A DNA stretch of 19,945 bases from Deltaproteobacteria bacterium (GTDB lineage Bacteria; Myxococcota_A; Polyangia; Polyangiales; Houyiibacteriaceae), in NCBI GenBank assembly GCA_019309605.1, contig JAFDFW010000007.1:1-19945 (forward strand), read 5' to 3'. Below are positions 6,792-14,237 of this stretch, piece by piece. Numbering within the stretch: the stretch's first letter is position 1; every line of letters begins with the position of its first letter. The notes under the pieces were generated by a model, which saw only the letters and a list, made by a program, of their open reading frames with translations, had not been told where the DNA came from and did no database searches. Position numbers and translations under genes: made by a program.

Positions 6792-7559
6792 ATGTCAATG
6801 AATCGCATCGCCATGCTCGCATCAGCCTCCACCGCCGTGTTCGGGTTCGTGCTCCTCAGCATCTACGTGCGCCAGTTCCAGCTCGAAGCCACAGGAGGAG
6901 AGCCGGTTGAGCTTCTCGCAATGAGGCAAGACGTTGCGCTCGGTGCGCCGCTCACCGAGCAGATGTTGGTGGTCCGCACCCTCCCAGAGAGCTACCTCGA
7001 AGGTCGCCAAGTTCTAGCGTCCGACCTCCCACGGGTCTTGGGCGTTCGCGCATCCATCGGTCTCGAGGCGAACCAGACCTTACTGTGGACCGACCTGGCC
7101 ACGACCTCGCACGACCGCAGCTCGTTCTCCAGCCGTATTCCGAAAGGCATGCGGGCGATGAGCGTCACCGGGATCGGCCGGCGTGCTTTTGGGAACTTGA
7201 TGCGGCCTGGTGACCGCGTCGACGTCTTGCTGACCAAAGCGAAACCGGGTTCCGAGGCGAAGATCGTCACAGTTCCACTTCTGCAGAACCTTCTGGTTCT
7301 GGCTGTCGGGAGCAGCTTCGGCGCGACAGGGGAAGAGGCTTCTCCGATCCGATCGGACTCGGTGACGCTCCTCGTCGCCATCGACCAAGCAAGCTTGCTT
7401 GCCCAGGCGCGGCGCGACGGAACATTGAGTCTCGTACTGCGCAACCAGGATGACCTCGAGATCAACGAAGGTCTTTCAGAAACGGACGACTCGGACGTCT
7501 TGGAGCAGGAGAAGCGAGCCCGTCGGCAGGGGCGCTTGCGAATCGAGAAGGTGGACTAG
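6792..7559 (+). CDS. cpaB: Flp pilus assembly protein CpaB/RcpC
   Basis: CpaB (RcpC) is an inner-membrane-anchored periplasmic protein that works with the secretin in Flp pilus biogenesis. This 255-residue protein has an N-terminal membrane helix (about 5-26, AMLASASTAVFGFVLLSIYV). A SAF-type domain follows: VELLAMRQDVALGAPLTEQML and VRASIGLEANQTLLWTDL. The RcpC/CpaB core follows, with RAMSVTGIGRRAFGNLMRPGD and RVDVLLTK, matching the usual 'ra.sv.vd...g..gfi.PGDrVDVl' pattern. VTLLVAIDQASLLAQARRDG is the usual 'vtl.v.p..a..l..a...G.l.l.Lr' helix. ATG 6792 and ATG 6798 are both possible starts. The secretin gene follows with one base between stop and start. Confidence 0.92.
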   Translation: MSMNRIAMLASASTAVFGFVLLSIYVRQFQLEATGGEPVELLAMRQDVALGAPLTEQMLVVRTLPESYLEGRQVLASDLPRVLGVRASIGLEANQTLLWTDLATTSHDRSSFSSRIPKGMRAMSVTGIGRRAFGNLMRPGDRVDVLLTKAKPGSEAKIVTVPLLQNLLVLAVGSSFGATGEEASPIRSDSVTLLVAIDQASLLAQARRDGTLSLVLRNQDDLEINEGLSETDDSDVLEQEKRARRQGRLRIEKVD

Positions 7560-7560
7560 G

Positions 7561-8712
7561 GTGTGGTCCCACAAGAACACGGCGTCTCTGGTCGGCGTGC
7601 TGGTCCTCATGGCAATGGTCGAGCTCCACGCCGCGGCGGAAGCCGAAGAGGGACGCGCGATCGTTCTCCGAGTTGGCGAGCAGAGGAGTCTCTCCGCTCG
7701 AGGAATCAGGAGCTACTCCGAGGGCGTGCCTGGATTGGCAGACATCCGAGTCACTCGCGACCAGAGTCGATTCGTGATCGTGGGAAAGCAGGAGGGCACA
7801 ACCTCTCTCCTTCTCATCGAGGACGACGGAGGACAGTTCCAACACACGATCCGCGTGATTGCAGCCGACGCGCACAAAGGGTTCGGCAGTCGGGAGAACA
7901 TCCGATTGGACCTGTACTTCGTATCGATCCAGGACCGCTACGGACACCAGATCGGACTCAACTGGCCTGGGAACATCGGGAGCACGCTGACTCCGTCCGA
8001 AGCCGCCATCGCAATCACCGGAGGGAGTGGGCAGGCGACTCAGAGCGCGTTTCAGATCCTACCTCAGACGTTCCTGCCGAGTTTTGATCTCGCCCAGGCC
8101 AAGGGTTGGGCGAAGATGTATCGCCAAGCCACGCTGGTCACCGCGAACGGCACCGAGGCGGTGTTCACTTCAGGCGGTGAGTTCAACGTTCAGGTCCAGA
8201 ACAATCTGACCGTGAACGTCCAGGCCATCGAGTTCGGCACCAAGGTAACCGTTCTTCCAAAGTACGATTCGAAGACCGGGCGCATCGAGCTCGAAATAGT
8301 GGCAGACGTCTCCGACTTGGACGCTGAGAAGGGGACTCATGGGATCCCGGGACGTGTCACATCCCACGTGGAGACGCTCGTGAACCTCGAGCTCGGCCAG
8401 TCCGTTTCGTTGGCGGGAATTCGCGCTCGGACCGAACGGCGAAAGAAGAAAGGCATCCCCGGGCTCGCTCTCATTCCCTTCATCGGGGCGCTCTTCGGTA
8501 CGCATTCTCGCGAAACGGAGGACAACGAGTCCTATATGTTGGTCGTTCCCTCGGTGGTCGAACCGATCAGTTTGAGTCAACGAGATCGTGTTGAAGAAGC
8601 GCTGCGTGTGTACGAGAGTTTTCACGGAGGCGTCGACGCCCACGAGCTCTTGGACCAACCCCGCGTGGGGCGCGAGAGCCGGTCCACGAGCGGAGTGGGC
8701 GGCACTCAATGA
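7561..8712 (+). CDS. cpaC: Flp pilus secretin CpaC/RcpA (compact)
   Basis: Secretins form the multimeric outer-membrane channel through which the pilus passes. GTG 7561, one base after the cpaB stop, gives 383 residues with a signal peptide (TASLVGVLVLMAMVELHAAA). An in-frame ATG at 7450 lies inside cpaB and would bury this signal. Residues about 35-105 form the pilus N-terminal domain of CpaC proteins (IVLRVGEQRSLSARGI, ADIRVTRDQSRFVIVGKQEG, TTSLLLIED). The secretin core starts about residue 120 (IRLDLYFVSIQDRYGHQIGL) and ends with VTVLPKYDSKTGRIELEIVA and LVNLELGQSVSLAGI, followed by GIPGLALIPFIGALFG. The BON domain usually lying between these parts is not recognisable, so the protein is shorter than typical CpaC. 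It overlaps the next gene as ATGA. Confidence 0.9.
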   Translation: MWSHKNTASLVGVLVLMAMVELHAAAEAEEGRAIVLRVGEQRSLSARGIRSYSEGVPGLADIRVTRDQSRFVIVGKQEGTTSLLLIEDDGGQFQHTIRVIAADAHKGFGSRENIRLDLYFVSIQDRYGHQIGLNWPGNIGSTLTPSEAAIAITGGSGQATQSAFQILPQTFLPSFDLAQAKGWAKMYRQATLVTANGTEAVFTSGGEFNVQVQNNLTVNVQAIEFGTKVTVLPKYDSKTGRIELEIVADVSDLDAEKGTHGIPGRVTSHVETLVNLELGQSVSLAGIRARTERRKKKGIPGLALIPFIGALFGTHSRETEDNESYMLVVPSVVEPISLSQRDRVEEALRVYESFHGGVDAHELLDQPRVGRESRSTSGVGGTQ

Positions 8713-10292
8713 CCGCCGGCTTCGCGGTGTCGGTCGTGGCGCCAGACGGCTCCGAGCAGCAGATCGACGTTGAGGAGGTCGTCTCTCTGACCGTAGGTCG
8801 TGACCCCTGCTGTCACATCGTTCTCCCATCGCCGGCGGTAAGCCGTGTTCACCTCCGCGTCGAGCGTACCCTTGGTGGTGTTCGAGTCGTGGATCAGTCT
8901 TCCAACGGGACGATCCTGGGAAACGAGCCGGTGCGCGCTTCTGGAACGCCCCTGCTTCCCGACGAAGAGCTGCGCGTGGGTCCGTATGTTCTCCGGATCA
9001 CCACGCTCGCACCGGAGCCGATTGTCGGCGGCGCGTCCCCCGAGATTCGGCGGCGAATTCACCGTTCCCTTCTGGACTACCTCGACCTCGCGTCTCTCGA
9101 CGGTACCGATATGGACGCCGCGGTTCTTCGGCCACGCGTCGCACAAGCCCTCGCGCAAATCGTTTCGCAGTTTACACCAGAGCTTCACCCTACGACCGAT
9201 AGAGCGCGCCTCGTCGCAGAGATGACAGACGAGGCTCTCGGACTTGGACCACTGCAGGCCCTTCTCGAGGACGACACAGTTTCGGAGATCATGGTCGTCG
9301 ACCCGAACACGATCTACGTAGAGAGACATGGACGAATCCGTTTGACGCCCTTGCGCTTCACGGATGACGAGTCGTGCCGTGCCGTGATCGAAAGGATAGT
9401 TACTCCGCTCGGCCGACGAATCGACGAAAGCACGCCACTGGTCGATGCCCGACTCAAAGACGGTTCACGCGTAAACGCCATCATCCCTCCGCTCGCGGTC
9501 CGTGGACCTTGCATCACCATTCGCAAGTTCTCCCAGCGCCCACTTCAAATGGAGCAGCTAGTCGGGTTCGGAAGCCTCAGCGACCAAATGGCGAGGTTTC
9601 TGCAGAGGTGCGTGCGCGCCAAGAAGAACATGCTCATCTCTGGCGGCACGGGCAGTGGCAAGACGACGCTGCTGAATGTCCTATCCACCGAGATCCCCCC
9701 CGGCGAGCGGATCGTCACCATCGAAGACGCTGCGGAGCTGCGCCTCGACCAACCGCACGTAGTTTCACTCGAATCCAAGCCCCGCAACCTCGAGGGTCAA
9801 GGCGGCTACACCATTCGCGATCTGGTCAAGAACGCCCTTCGGATGCGACCCGACAGAATCATCGTTGGAGAGTGCCGCGCCGGAGAGGCAGTCGACATGT
9901 TGCAGGCCATGAACACCGGCCACGAGGGGTCCATGACCACGACCCATGCCAACAGCGCGGAGGAAGCGCTCAAGCGCGTCGAGACGCTTTGCATGATGGC
10001 GGGCCTCGACTTATCGGCCCGAACCATCCGAGAGCAGATCGCTGGAAGCGTGCACGTGATCGTTCAACAGACGCGCTTTTCAGACGGCACTCGTCGACTG
10101 ACCTCCATCACCGAGGTCGGTCCCCTAGGCGACGATGGCGAGATCGTCCTGCACGATATCTTTGCCTTTCATCGAACCGGCACCAGTTCCAGCGGGGACG
10201 TCTTGGGAGAGCACCGGACGACCGGGTACGTCCCGAGCTTTCTCGATGAGTTCGTCACGCAGGGCCTCATCGGCGACGGGGAGTACTTGTGA
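8709..10292 (+). CDS. cpaF: FHA domain fused to CpaF/TadA-type secretion ATPase
   Basis: This 527-residue hexameric-type ATPase should power Flp pilus assembly at the inner membrane. Residues about 24-100 form an FHA domain with all key residues visible: GRD (R31), SRVH (S45, H48) and SSNGT (N66, G67), so it should bind phosphothreonine peptides. The CpaF domain follows, with an N-terminal sensing segment (VSEIMVVDPNTIYVERHGRI) and Walker A GGTGSGKT at residues 312-319. Next come the Asp box IEDAAELRL, Walker B RIIVGECRAGEAVDM and the His box SMTTTHAN. Cys replaces the common Val or Leu in GE(C)R. The start overlaps the secretin stop as ATGA, and the gene runs into tadB through GTGA. The FHA suggests control by a Ser/Thr kinase, none of which is encoded here. 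Confidence 0.93.
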   Translation: MTAGFAVSVVAPDGSEQQIDVEEVVSLTVGRDPCCHIVLPSPAVSRVHLRVERTLGGVRVVDQSSNGTILGNEPVRASGTPLLPDEELRVGPYVLRITTLAPEPIVGGASPEIRRRIHRSLLDYLDLASLDGTDMDAAVLRPRVAQALAQIVSQFTPELHPTTDRARLVAEMTDEALGLGPLQALLEDDTVSEIMVVDPNTIYVERHGRIRLTPLRFTDDESCRAVIERIVTPLGRRIDESTPLVDARLKDGSRVNAIIPPLAVRGPCITIRKFSQRPLQMEQLVGFGSLSDQMARFLQRCVRAKKNMLISGGTGSGKTTLLNVLSTEIPPGERIVTIEDAAELRLDQPHVVSLESKPRNLEGQGGYTIRDLVKNALRMRPDRIIVGECRAGEAVDMLQAMNTGHEGSMTTTHANSAEEALKRVETLCMMAGLDLSARTIREQIAGSVHVIVQQTRFSDGTRRLTSITEVGPLGDDGEIVLHDIFAFHRTGTSSSGDVLGEHRTTGYVPSFLDEFVTQGLIGDGEYL

Positions 10293-11149
10293 TTCTCGGA
10301 TCGTTTCAGCTGTTGCTGTTGTCCGGCGCGTTGGCCGTTGGTGGATGCGCTGCGGTCGCGTACTTCGTCCTTTCGATGGAGTGCGGCCCGGTTGAGCGGC
10401 TGTTCGAAAGTTATGCGGCCCGGTTGGACCGCCACTCGAGCTTCCTCTTGATGCCTTACCGCGGGGCGCGGCTTGCGCGCGACCAAGTTCTCGTCTGCCT
10501 CGGCGCCCTTGCACTGTTCGCCGTCACGCGCAGTCCTGTTTTCGCACTACTCGGGCTGGTCGCAGTCGCTGCTCCCCCTTTCCTGTTACGGGAGAGACAC
10601 GTTGCGAGGGTTGCCCAGCTCGAACGTCAGCTCGACACCTGGCTGCTGATGTTGGCGAACGCGCTGAAAGCGACATCCTCTGTCGGAGAAGCCATTGCAT
10701 CAACCGTTGCGTTGGTGCCGAAGCCGTTCAGCGAAGAGGTCGATCTTCTAGTCAAAGAGATTCGTCTTGGAGCTCCGCTCGACCGAGCCCTCAACGCACT
10801 GGCTCGCCGCATCGACAGCACGCAGATCTCAGGGGCTCTCGCGATGATAGTGGTGGCAAGGCAAACCGGCGGTGACTTGCCGCAGGCTTTGGAGCGAGCC
10901 TCGGCGGCCTTGCGTGAAGCGGCTCGGCTCGAGGGTGTGCTCCGAACCAAGACAGCAGAAGGGCGGGGGCAAGTTCTAGTCCTGGCCTCCGTACCCTTCG
11001 TTCTTTGCATCATCATTGCTTGGATAGATCGCTCTTGGTTCGACCCGATGCTGAATCATCATGTCGGGAAGGCGATTCTCGCAGGTTGTTCGGTCGTCTG
11101 GACCTTCGCGGCCCTGTGGGCGCATCACATCGCCAAGGCCGACCTATGA
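10289..11149 (+). CDS. tadB: Flp pilus platform protein TadB (T2SF)
   Basis: TadB is one of the two inner-membrane platform proteins on which the CpaF ATPase acts. This 286-residue protein has an N-terminal helix (about 2-26) and two hydrophobic segments at about 65-95. The cytoplasmic T2SF domain includes LERQLDTWLLMLANALKATS and the pattern VARQTGGDLPQALERAS. Two C-terminal membrane helices follow (VLVLASVPFVLCIIIAWI and ILAGCSVVWTFAALWAHHI). The GTG start overlaps the ATPase stop as GTGA, and the next gene overlaps as ATGA. Assignment as TadB rather than TadC rests on its position just after the ATPase and its size. Confidence 0.9.
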   Translation: MILGSFQLLLLSGALAVGGCAAVAYFVLSMECGPVERLFESYAARLDRHSSFLLMPYRGARLARDQVLVCLGALALFAVTRSPVFALLGLVAVAAPPFLLRERHVARVAQLERQLDTWLLMLANALKATSSVGEAIASTVALVPKPFSEEVDLLVKEIRLGAPLDRALNALARRIDSTQISGALAMIVVARQTGGDLPQALERASAALREAARLEGVLRTKTAEGRGQVLVLASVPFVLCIIIAWIDRSWFDPMLNHHVGKAILAGCSVVWTFAALWAHHIAKADL

Positions 11150-12060
11150 TCGGCTGGCTGGACGTTCTGCTCGCGTTGACCCTCGCGATGATATTGGGCG
11201 GTGTCTCCGTGTTTGTTTTCCAGCTTGCGCTGATGCCGCCTGCCGCGCGGCCGACCTTGGGCGGTCGCGGGCTCAACCGGGCCAAGTCAATCAATCGCAG
11301 AGGCCTCTTCGCGTTGCTCGAGCCTGCCGTGCGCGCTCTCGCTGCATGGGTGGGCGTACTACCGTTGAAACGAGTCCGAAGGCCACTGCGCCGGTCGCTG
11401 GTTCATGCGGGGGACTACTTGGGCTTGTCCGAAGACGAACTGATCGCGATGTGTGCCCTCTCCGGTCTTGGTCTCGGGGCCGCCGGGCTGCTCGCTTGCG
11501 AGCGCCTCAGACTGCATAGCGTGTTCGCGTTGTGTGCGCTCTGCCTCGGCGTCGTGGCGCCCTGGTTTCGAGTGCTCTCCGTCGCTCGAGCGCGTGCGAG
11601 AAGCGTCAGTCGCGGGCTTCCCGGTGCAGTCGAGCTCGCGGCGATGTGCATGAGCGCCGGTCTCGACTTCCCGGGGTCGCTCCGGCGGATCGCCACCAGT
11701 GCTGCAGATCCCAACGACCCCGTGATCGAAGAATTCAGTCGAGTCCTTCAGAAGTTGGATCTCGGACACACACGAAGGAGCGCGATGGAGGGTTTCGCCG
11801 CGCGCGTTCCAACCGATCAGGTTCGCGAATTCGTCAACAGCGTAGTGCAGGCCGAAGCCAAGGGCAGCCCGCTCGCGAATGTGTTGACCATCCAGGCACA
11901 GACGCAGCGACTCCGGCGCAGCATTGCGGCCGAAGAAACAGCATCAGAGGCGGCGCTCATGCTCTTGGGTCCCATGACGTTGATTTTCCTATGCGTGATC
12001 GTCCTTCTCCTGGGTCCCGTAGTGGTTCGCTTCATGGCGGGAGGCCTTGGACCGGCATGA
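11146..12060 (+). CDS. tadC: Flp pilus platform protein TadC (T2SF)
   Basis: This is the partner of TadB in the inner-membrane platform. ATG 11146 gives 304 residues and overlaps the tadB stop as ATGA. The reading frame is open back to 11005, but that extension lies inside tadB and is out of frame with it. The N-terminal helix is VLLALTLAMILGGVSVFVF, with further hydrophobic segments at about 105-145. The T2SF domain has LPGAVELAAMCMSAGLDFPG, the typical entry into this domain, and IEEFSRVLQKLDLGHTRRSA. The C-terminal helix is ALMLLGPMTLIFLCVIVLLL, a TadC-like ending. The next gene begins in a further ATGA overlap. Confidence 0.9.
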   Translation: MIGWLDVLLALTLAMILGGVSVFVFQLALMPPAARPTLGGRGLNRAKSINRRGLFALLEPAVRALAAWVGVLPLKRVRRPLRRSLVHAGDYLGLSEDELIAMCALSGLGLGAAGLLACERLRLHSVFALCALCLGVVAPWFRVLSVARARARSVSRGLPGAVELAAMCMSAGLDFPGSLRRIATSAADPNDPVIEEFSRVLQKLDLGHTRRSAMEGFAARVPTDQVREFVNSVVQAEAKGSPLANVLTIQAQTQRLRRSIAAEETASEAALMLLGPMTLIFLCVIVLLLGPVVVRFMAGGLGPA

Positions 12061-12608
12061 CTGGGCCACTTAGAAACCGGTGCATGGGGCTCGTCGCCTT
12101 GCTCTGCGTACTCGCGCTCGCGGCACTGGCCTCGTGGCTCAACGTTCGAGCGACCCCCAAAGCCCAGCATCATCCCGTCGACGACTACCCCGAGCTGTTC
12201 GTCGAGTCGGCCGTGTGTCCTCGTCGGGGCAGTGTCCTTGCAAGTGGCCGCAGGTCGGAAGAGCTTGCACGTCTACGCAGCGACCGATACGCGTACGACC
12301 CGCGAGACGGCGTCCGTGCAGTGCACCACTACCTGCAAGCGGAGTCCTGTTATCGAGACGAGGGCAATGAACACGGAGCGCACCGTGTGCGTCGCGCGAA
12401 GGCAGCACTCACCGCTCGGGTGAACACCGATTATGCGGCGGCGCGATTAAACCTGTTGAACGCGCTCGAGCAAGAGCGGTGGTCGGCCGCGTTCAGCGAG
12501 ATCCGTCGGTTGCTACGTCTAACCGACCACATCGGGAGAGATGAGTATGTCGAATGGCTCAGGAAGAACATCGGGAGAGTCGCGGCCAGGGCAAGCGTCG
12601 AGTCATAG
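12057..12608 (+). CDS. Tad-locus single-pass membrane protein, helical, unknown function
   Basis: ATG 12057 gives 183 residues and overlaps the tadC stop as ATGA. The frame extends upstream to 11532, but that part lies inside tadC. One membrane helix lies at about 9-28 (CMGLVALLCVLALAALASWL). The rest should be exported and mostly helical, with YAYDPRDGVRAVHHYLQAES and DYAAARLNLLNALEQERWSA. These repeated A-rich, amphipathic helices resemble TPR-like pairs, though no TPR can be assigned with certainty. It overlaps the TPR lipoprotein gene by about 60 bases, longer than other junctions in the operon. It probably belongs to the pilus apparatus by context. No enzyme motif is seen. Confidence 0.72.
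   Translation: MTGPLRNRCMGLVALLCVLALAALASWLNVRATPKAQHHPVDDYPELFVESAVCPRRGSVLASGRRSEELARLRSDRYAYDPRDGVRAVHHYLQAESCYRDEGNEHGAHRVRRAKAALTARVNTDYAAARLNLLNALEQERWSAAFSEIRRLLRLTDHIGRDEYVEWLRKNIGRVAARASVES
12534..12538 (+). promoter_or_regulatory. Ribosome binding site deciding the TPR lipoprotein start
   Basis: GGGAG at 12534-12538 is eight bases from ATG 12547 but only two from ATG 12541. The spacing favours 12547. Confidence 0.45.
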
Positions 12609-13242
12609 GCGCAGGCTCGGCGCGTTGATCGTTGGCTGCCTAGTGATCTTTGGCGGATGCCACCAGGCAACGCTCCACCCAAGGCCAGACCTTCAAGCCG
12701 AGCTGTCAACCATCACAGCCCAAGATCTCCTCTCTTTGGCGGTTGCCCACGCGCGCTCCGGCGATCTACTTCGCGCCGAGCAGTACCTGAGCGTGGCGCG
12801 CCGACGAGCTCACGACGAAGCGGCCGTGGTGTACTGGCTGGTCCGCGTCTGCGTTGCGGCAAGTCGCTACCAATCTGCACTGAGTCATGCTGCGAACTAC
12901 CTTCGCGATCACCCTGAAGACTGGTCTCTTCGGCTTGTCGTCGCGACCATTTACGAGGCTCTCGGTGATGTGCTACGCGCGCAGTCAGAGCTGGAGCGCA
13001 TCGTAGGAGCCGAACCTGCCATGCCGTTGCCTCACTACAGGTTGGCGATGCTCTATCGAAGTCAGCAGGCTGATCAAGAGCGAGCGAAACTGCACCTCGA
13101 GGAGTACCTGAGATTGACTCCCACCGGGCCTCACGCCGCCGAGGTCAGGTCCGCTTTGAGCGAGGTCGCTGACGTTTCGACGGGCCCACGACTCGTGCCG
13201 TACCCAGCCACAATCGATCCTCGGGAGGAGGCCACCCCATGA
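12547..13242 (+). CDS. tadD: TPR-repeat lipoprotein (TadD-like)
   Basis: TadD proteins are TPR lipoproteins thought to help assemble or stabilise the Tad secretin. From ATG 12547 the product is 231 residues. A basic N-terminus (RTSGESRPGQASSHRRR) precedes a hydrophobic stretch ending in LVIFGGC, with C38 the probable lipidation site. C31 in LIVGC is a less likely alternative. Three to four TPR-like helix pairs follow: LLSLAVAHARSGDLLRAEQY, VVYWLVRVCVAASRYQSALS, LRLVVATIYEALGDVLRAQS and MPLPHYRLAMLYRSQQADQE. The C-terminus is Pro-rich and unstructured. The 5' end overlaps the preceding gene; the 3' end overlaps the second ATPase gene as ATGA. Identity as TadD is by position and domain type. 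Confidence 0.8.
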   Translation: MSNGSGRTSGESRPGQASSHRRRLGALIVGCLVIFGGCHQATLHPRPDLQAELSTITAQDLLSLAVAHARSGDLLRAEQYLSVARRRAHDEAAVVYWLVRVCVAASRYQSALSHAANYLRDHPEDWSLRLVVATIYEALGDVLRAQSELERIVGAEPAMPLPHYRLAMLYRSQQADQERAKLHLEEYLRLTPTGPHAAEVRSALSEVADVSTGPRLVPYPATIDPREEATP

Positions 13243-14237
13243 GCGTTCCCAGCCACGTATTCGATCAGACGGTCGCTGCCCTATTCGCCCCCGTCGGCCC
13301 GTTCTTGGAAGGCGACGAAGTGAGCGAGATTATGATCAACGGTCACAAAGAGATCTACGTCGAGAGGAGCGGACGGCTCTATCTGACAGGAAGCCGATTC
13401 GCGTCGGAGCATGCTCTGATGTCTGCCCTCCGAAACCTTTCCCAGTTCGTGGGTCGGGAGCTCAACCCACGGCAGCCGATCTTGGAGGCGAGGCTCCCCG
13501 ACGGTTCGCGCGTGGAGGCGATCATTCCGCCGGCAGCCTCGTCAGGCCCTGTCGTGTGCATCAGGCGTTTTCGACGGAAGCAGTTAACGCTCAATCGGCT
13601 CGTCGAGCTGGGAACGATCACTCGAGACGTGGGGGTGCTACTCCGAGCGATTCTCACACGAAGGGACAATGTGATCGTTGCGGGCGGGAGTGGTTCGGGA
13701 AAGACATCCCTTTTGAACGTGCTCGCTTCGCTGGCGCCCGATGACGAGCGCGTCGTCGTCATCGAGGATTCACAAGAGCTTCAACTCGGGCTCTCTCACG
13801 TCGTTCACCTCGAGGCACAGCCCGCGGACGTTCGAGGCCGCGGCGGGGTCACGATCCGCGAGCTTCTCAGAGCGACACTTCGTATGCGACCAGATCGCAT
13901 CGTGATCGGTGAGATACGCGGAGGCGAAGCTCTCGACTTGATCCAAGCGATGACATCCGGACATCGCGGGTGCCTGTCGACCGTTCACGCCACACTTCCG
14001 TTCGACACGCTGAGTCGATTGGAAACGATGGCGCTGATGAGCGATGTCCACGTGCCATTGAACGTGCTCCGGCCGCAGATCGCGTCCGCCGTTGACACCA
14101 TCGTCCAGGTTTCTCGGTGCCCTGATGGGTCGCGCTACGTGACCCACGTCACCGAAGTGTTGGGTTACGATCCAGAGAATGGTTATCGAATTAACCATCT
14201 GTTCGAGCGGCCGACGGAGTCCGGGAGGCGTGAATGA
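13239..14237 (+). CDS. Second CpaF/TadA-type secretion ATPase (no FHA)
   Basis: This 332-residue ATPase is a distinct paralogue of the upstream FHA-CpaF. It keeps only the core: a short N-terminal sensing segment (VSEIMINGHKEIYVERSGRL) and Walker A GGSGSGKT at residues 149-156. It also has the Asp box IEDSQELQL, Walker B RIVIGEIRGGEALDL and the His box CLSTVHAT. All catalytic motifs appear intact. It lacks FHA and the longer N-terminal region, so it is near the minimum size for CpaF. It is not a tandem copy: the two proteins differ through most of their length. GGAGGAG lies eight bases before the ATG, the strongest Shine-Dalgarno of the operon, and the start overlaps the previous stop as ATGA. 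Possible roles are a retraction or second-stage motor, or a hetero-oligomer partner. Family assignment is firm; role is inference. Confidence 0.92.
   Translation: MSVPSHVFDQTVAALFAPVGPFLEGDEVSEIMINGHKEIYVERSGRLYLTGSRFASEHALMSALRNLSQFVGRELNPRQPILEARLPDGSRVEAIIPPAASSGPVVCIRRFRRKQLTLNRLVELGTITRDVGVLLRAILTRRDNVIVAGGSGSGKTSLLNVLASLAPDDERVVVIEDSQELQLGLSHVVHLEAQPADVRGRGGVTIRELLRATLRMRPDRIVIGEIRGGEALDLIQAMTSGHRGCLSTVHATLPFDTLSRLETMALMSDVHVPLNVLRPQIASAVDTIVQVSRCPDGSRYVTHVTEVLGYDPENGYRINHLFERPTESGRRE

Noticed and set aside
7450..7560. Longer N-terminus for the secretin
   Set aside because: It lies in the cpaB coding region, is Arg-rich, and would bury the signal peptide. GTG 7561 directly follows the cpaB stop.
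11005..11145. Longer N-terminus for tadC
   Set aside because: The extension overlaps tadB out of frame and would place a charged stretch before the membrane helix. ATG 11146 gives an ATGA overlap.
11532..12056. Upstream extension of the 12057 gene
   Set aside because: It is a shadow of tadC in another frame; the ATGA overlap at 12057 marks the start.
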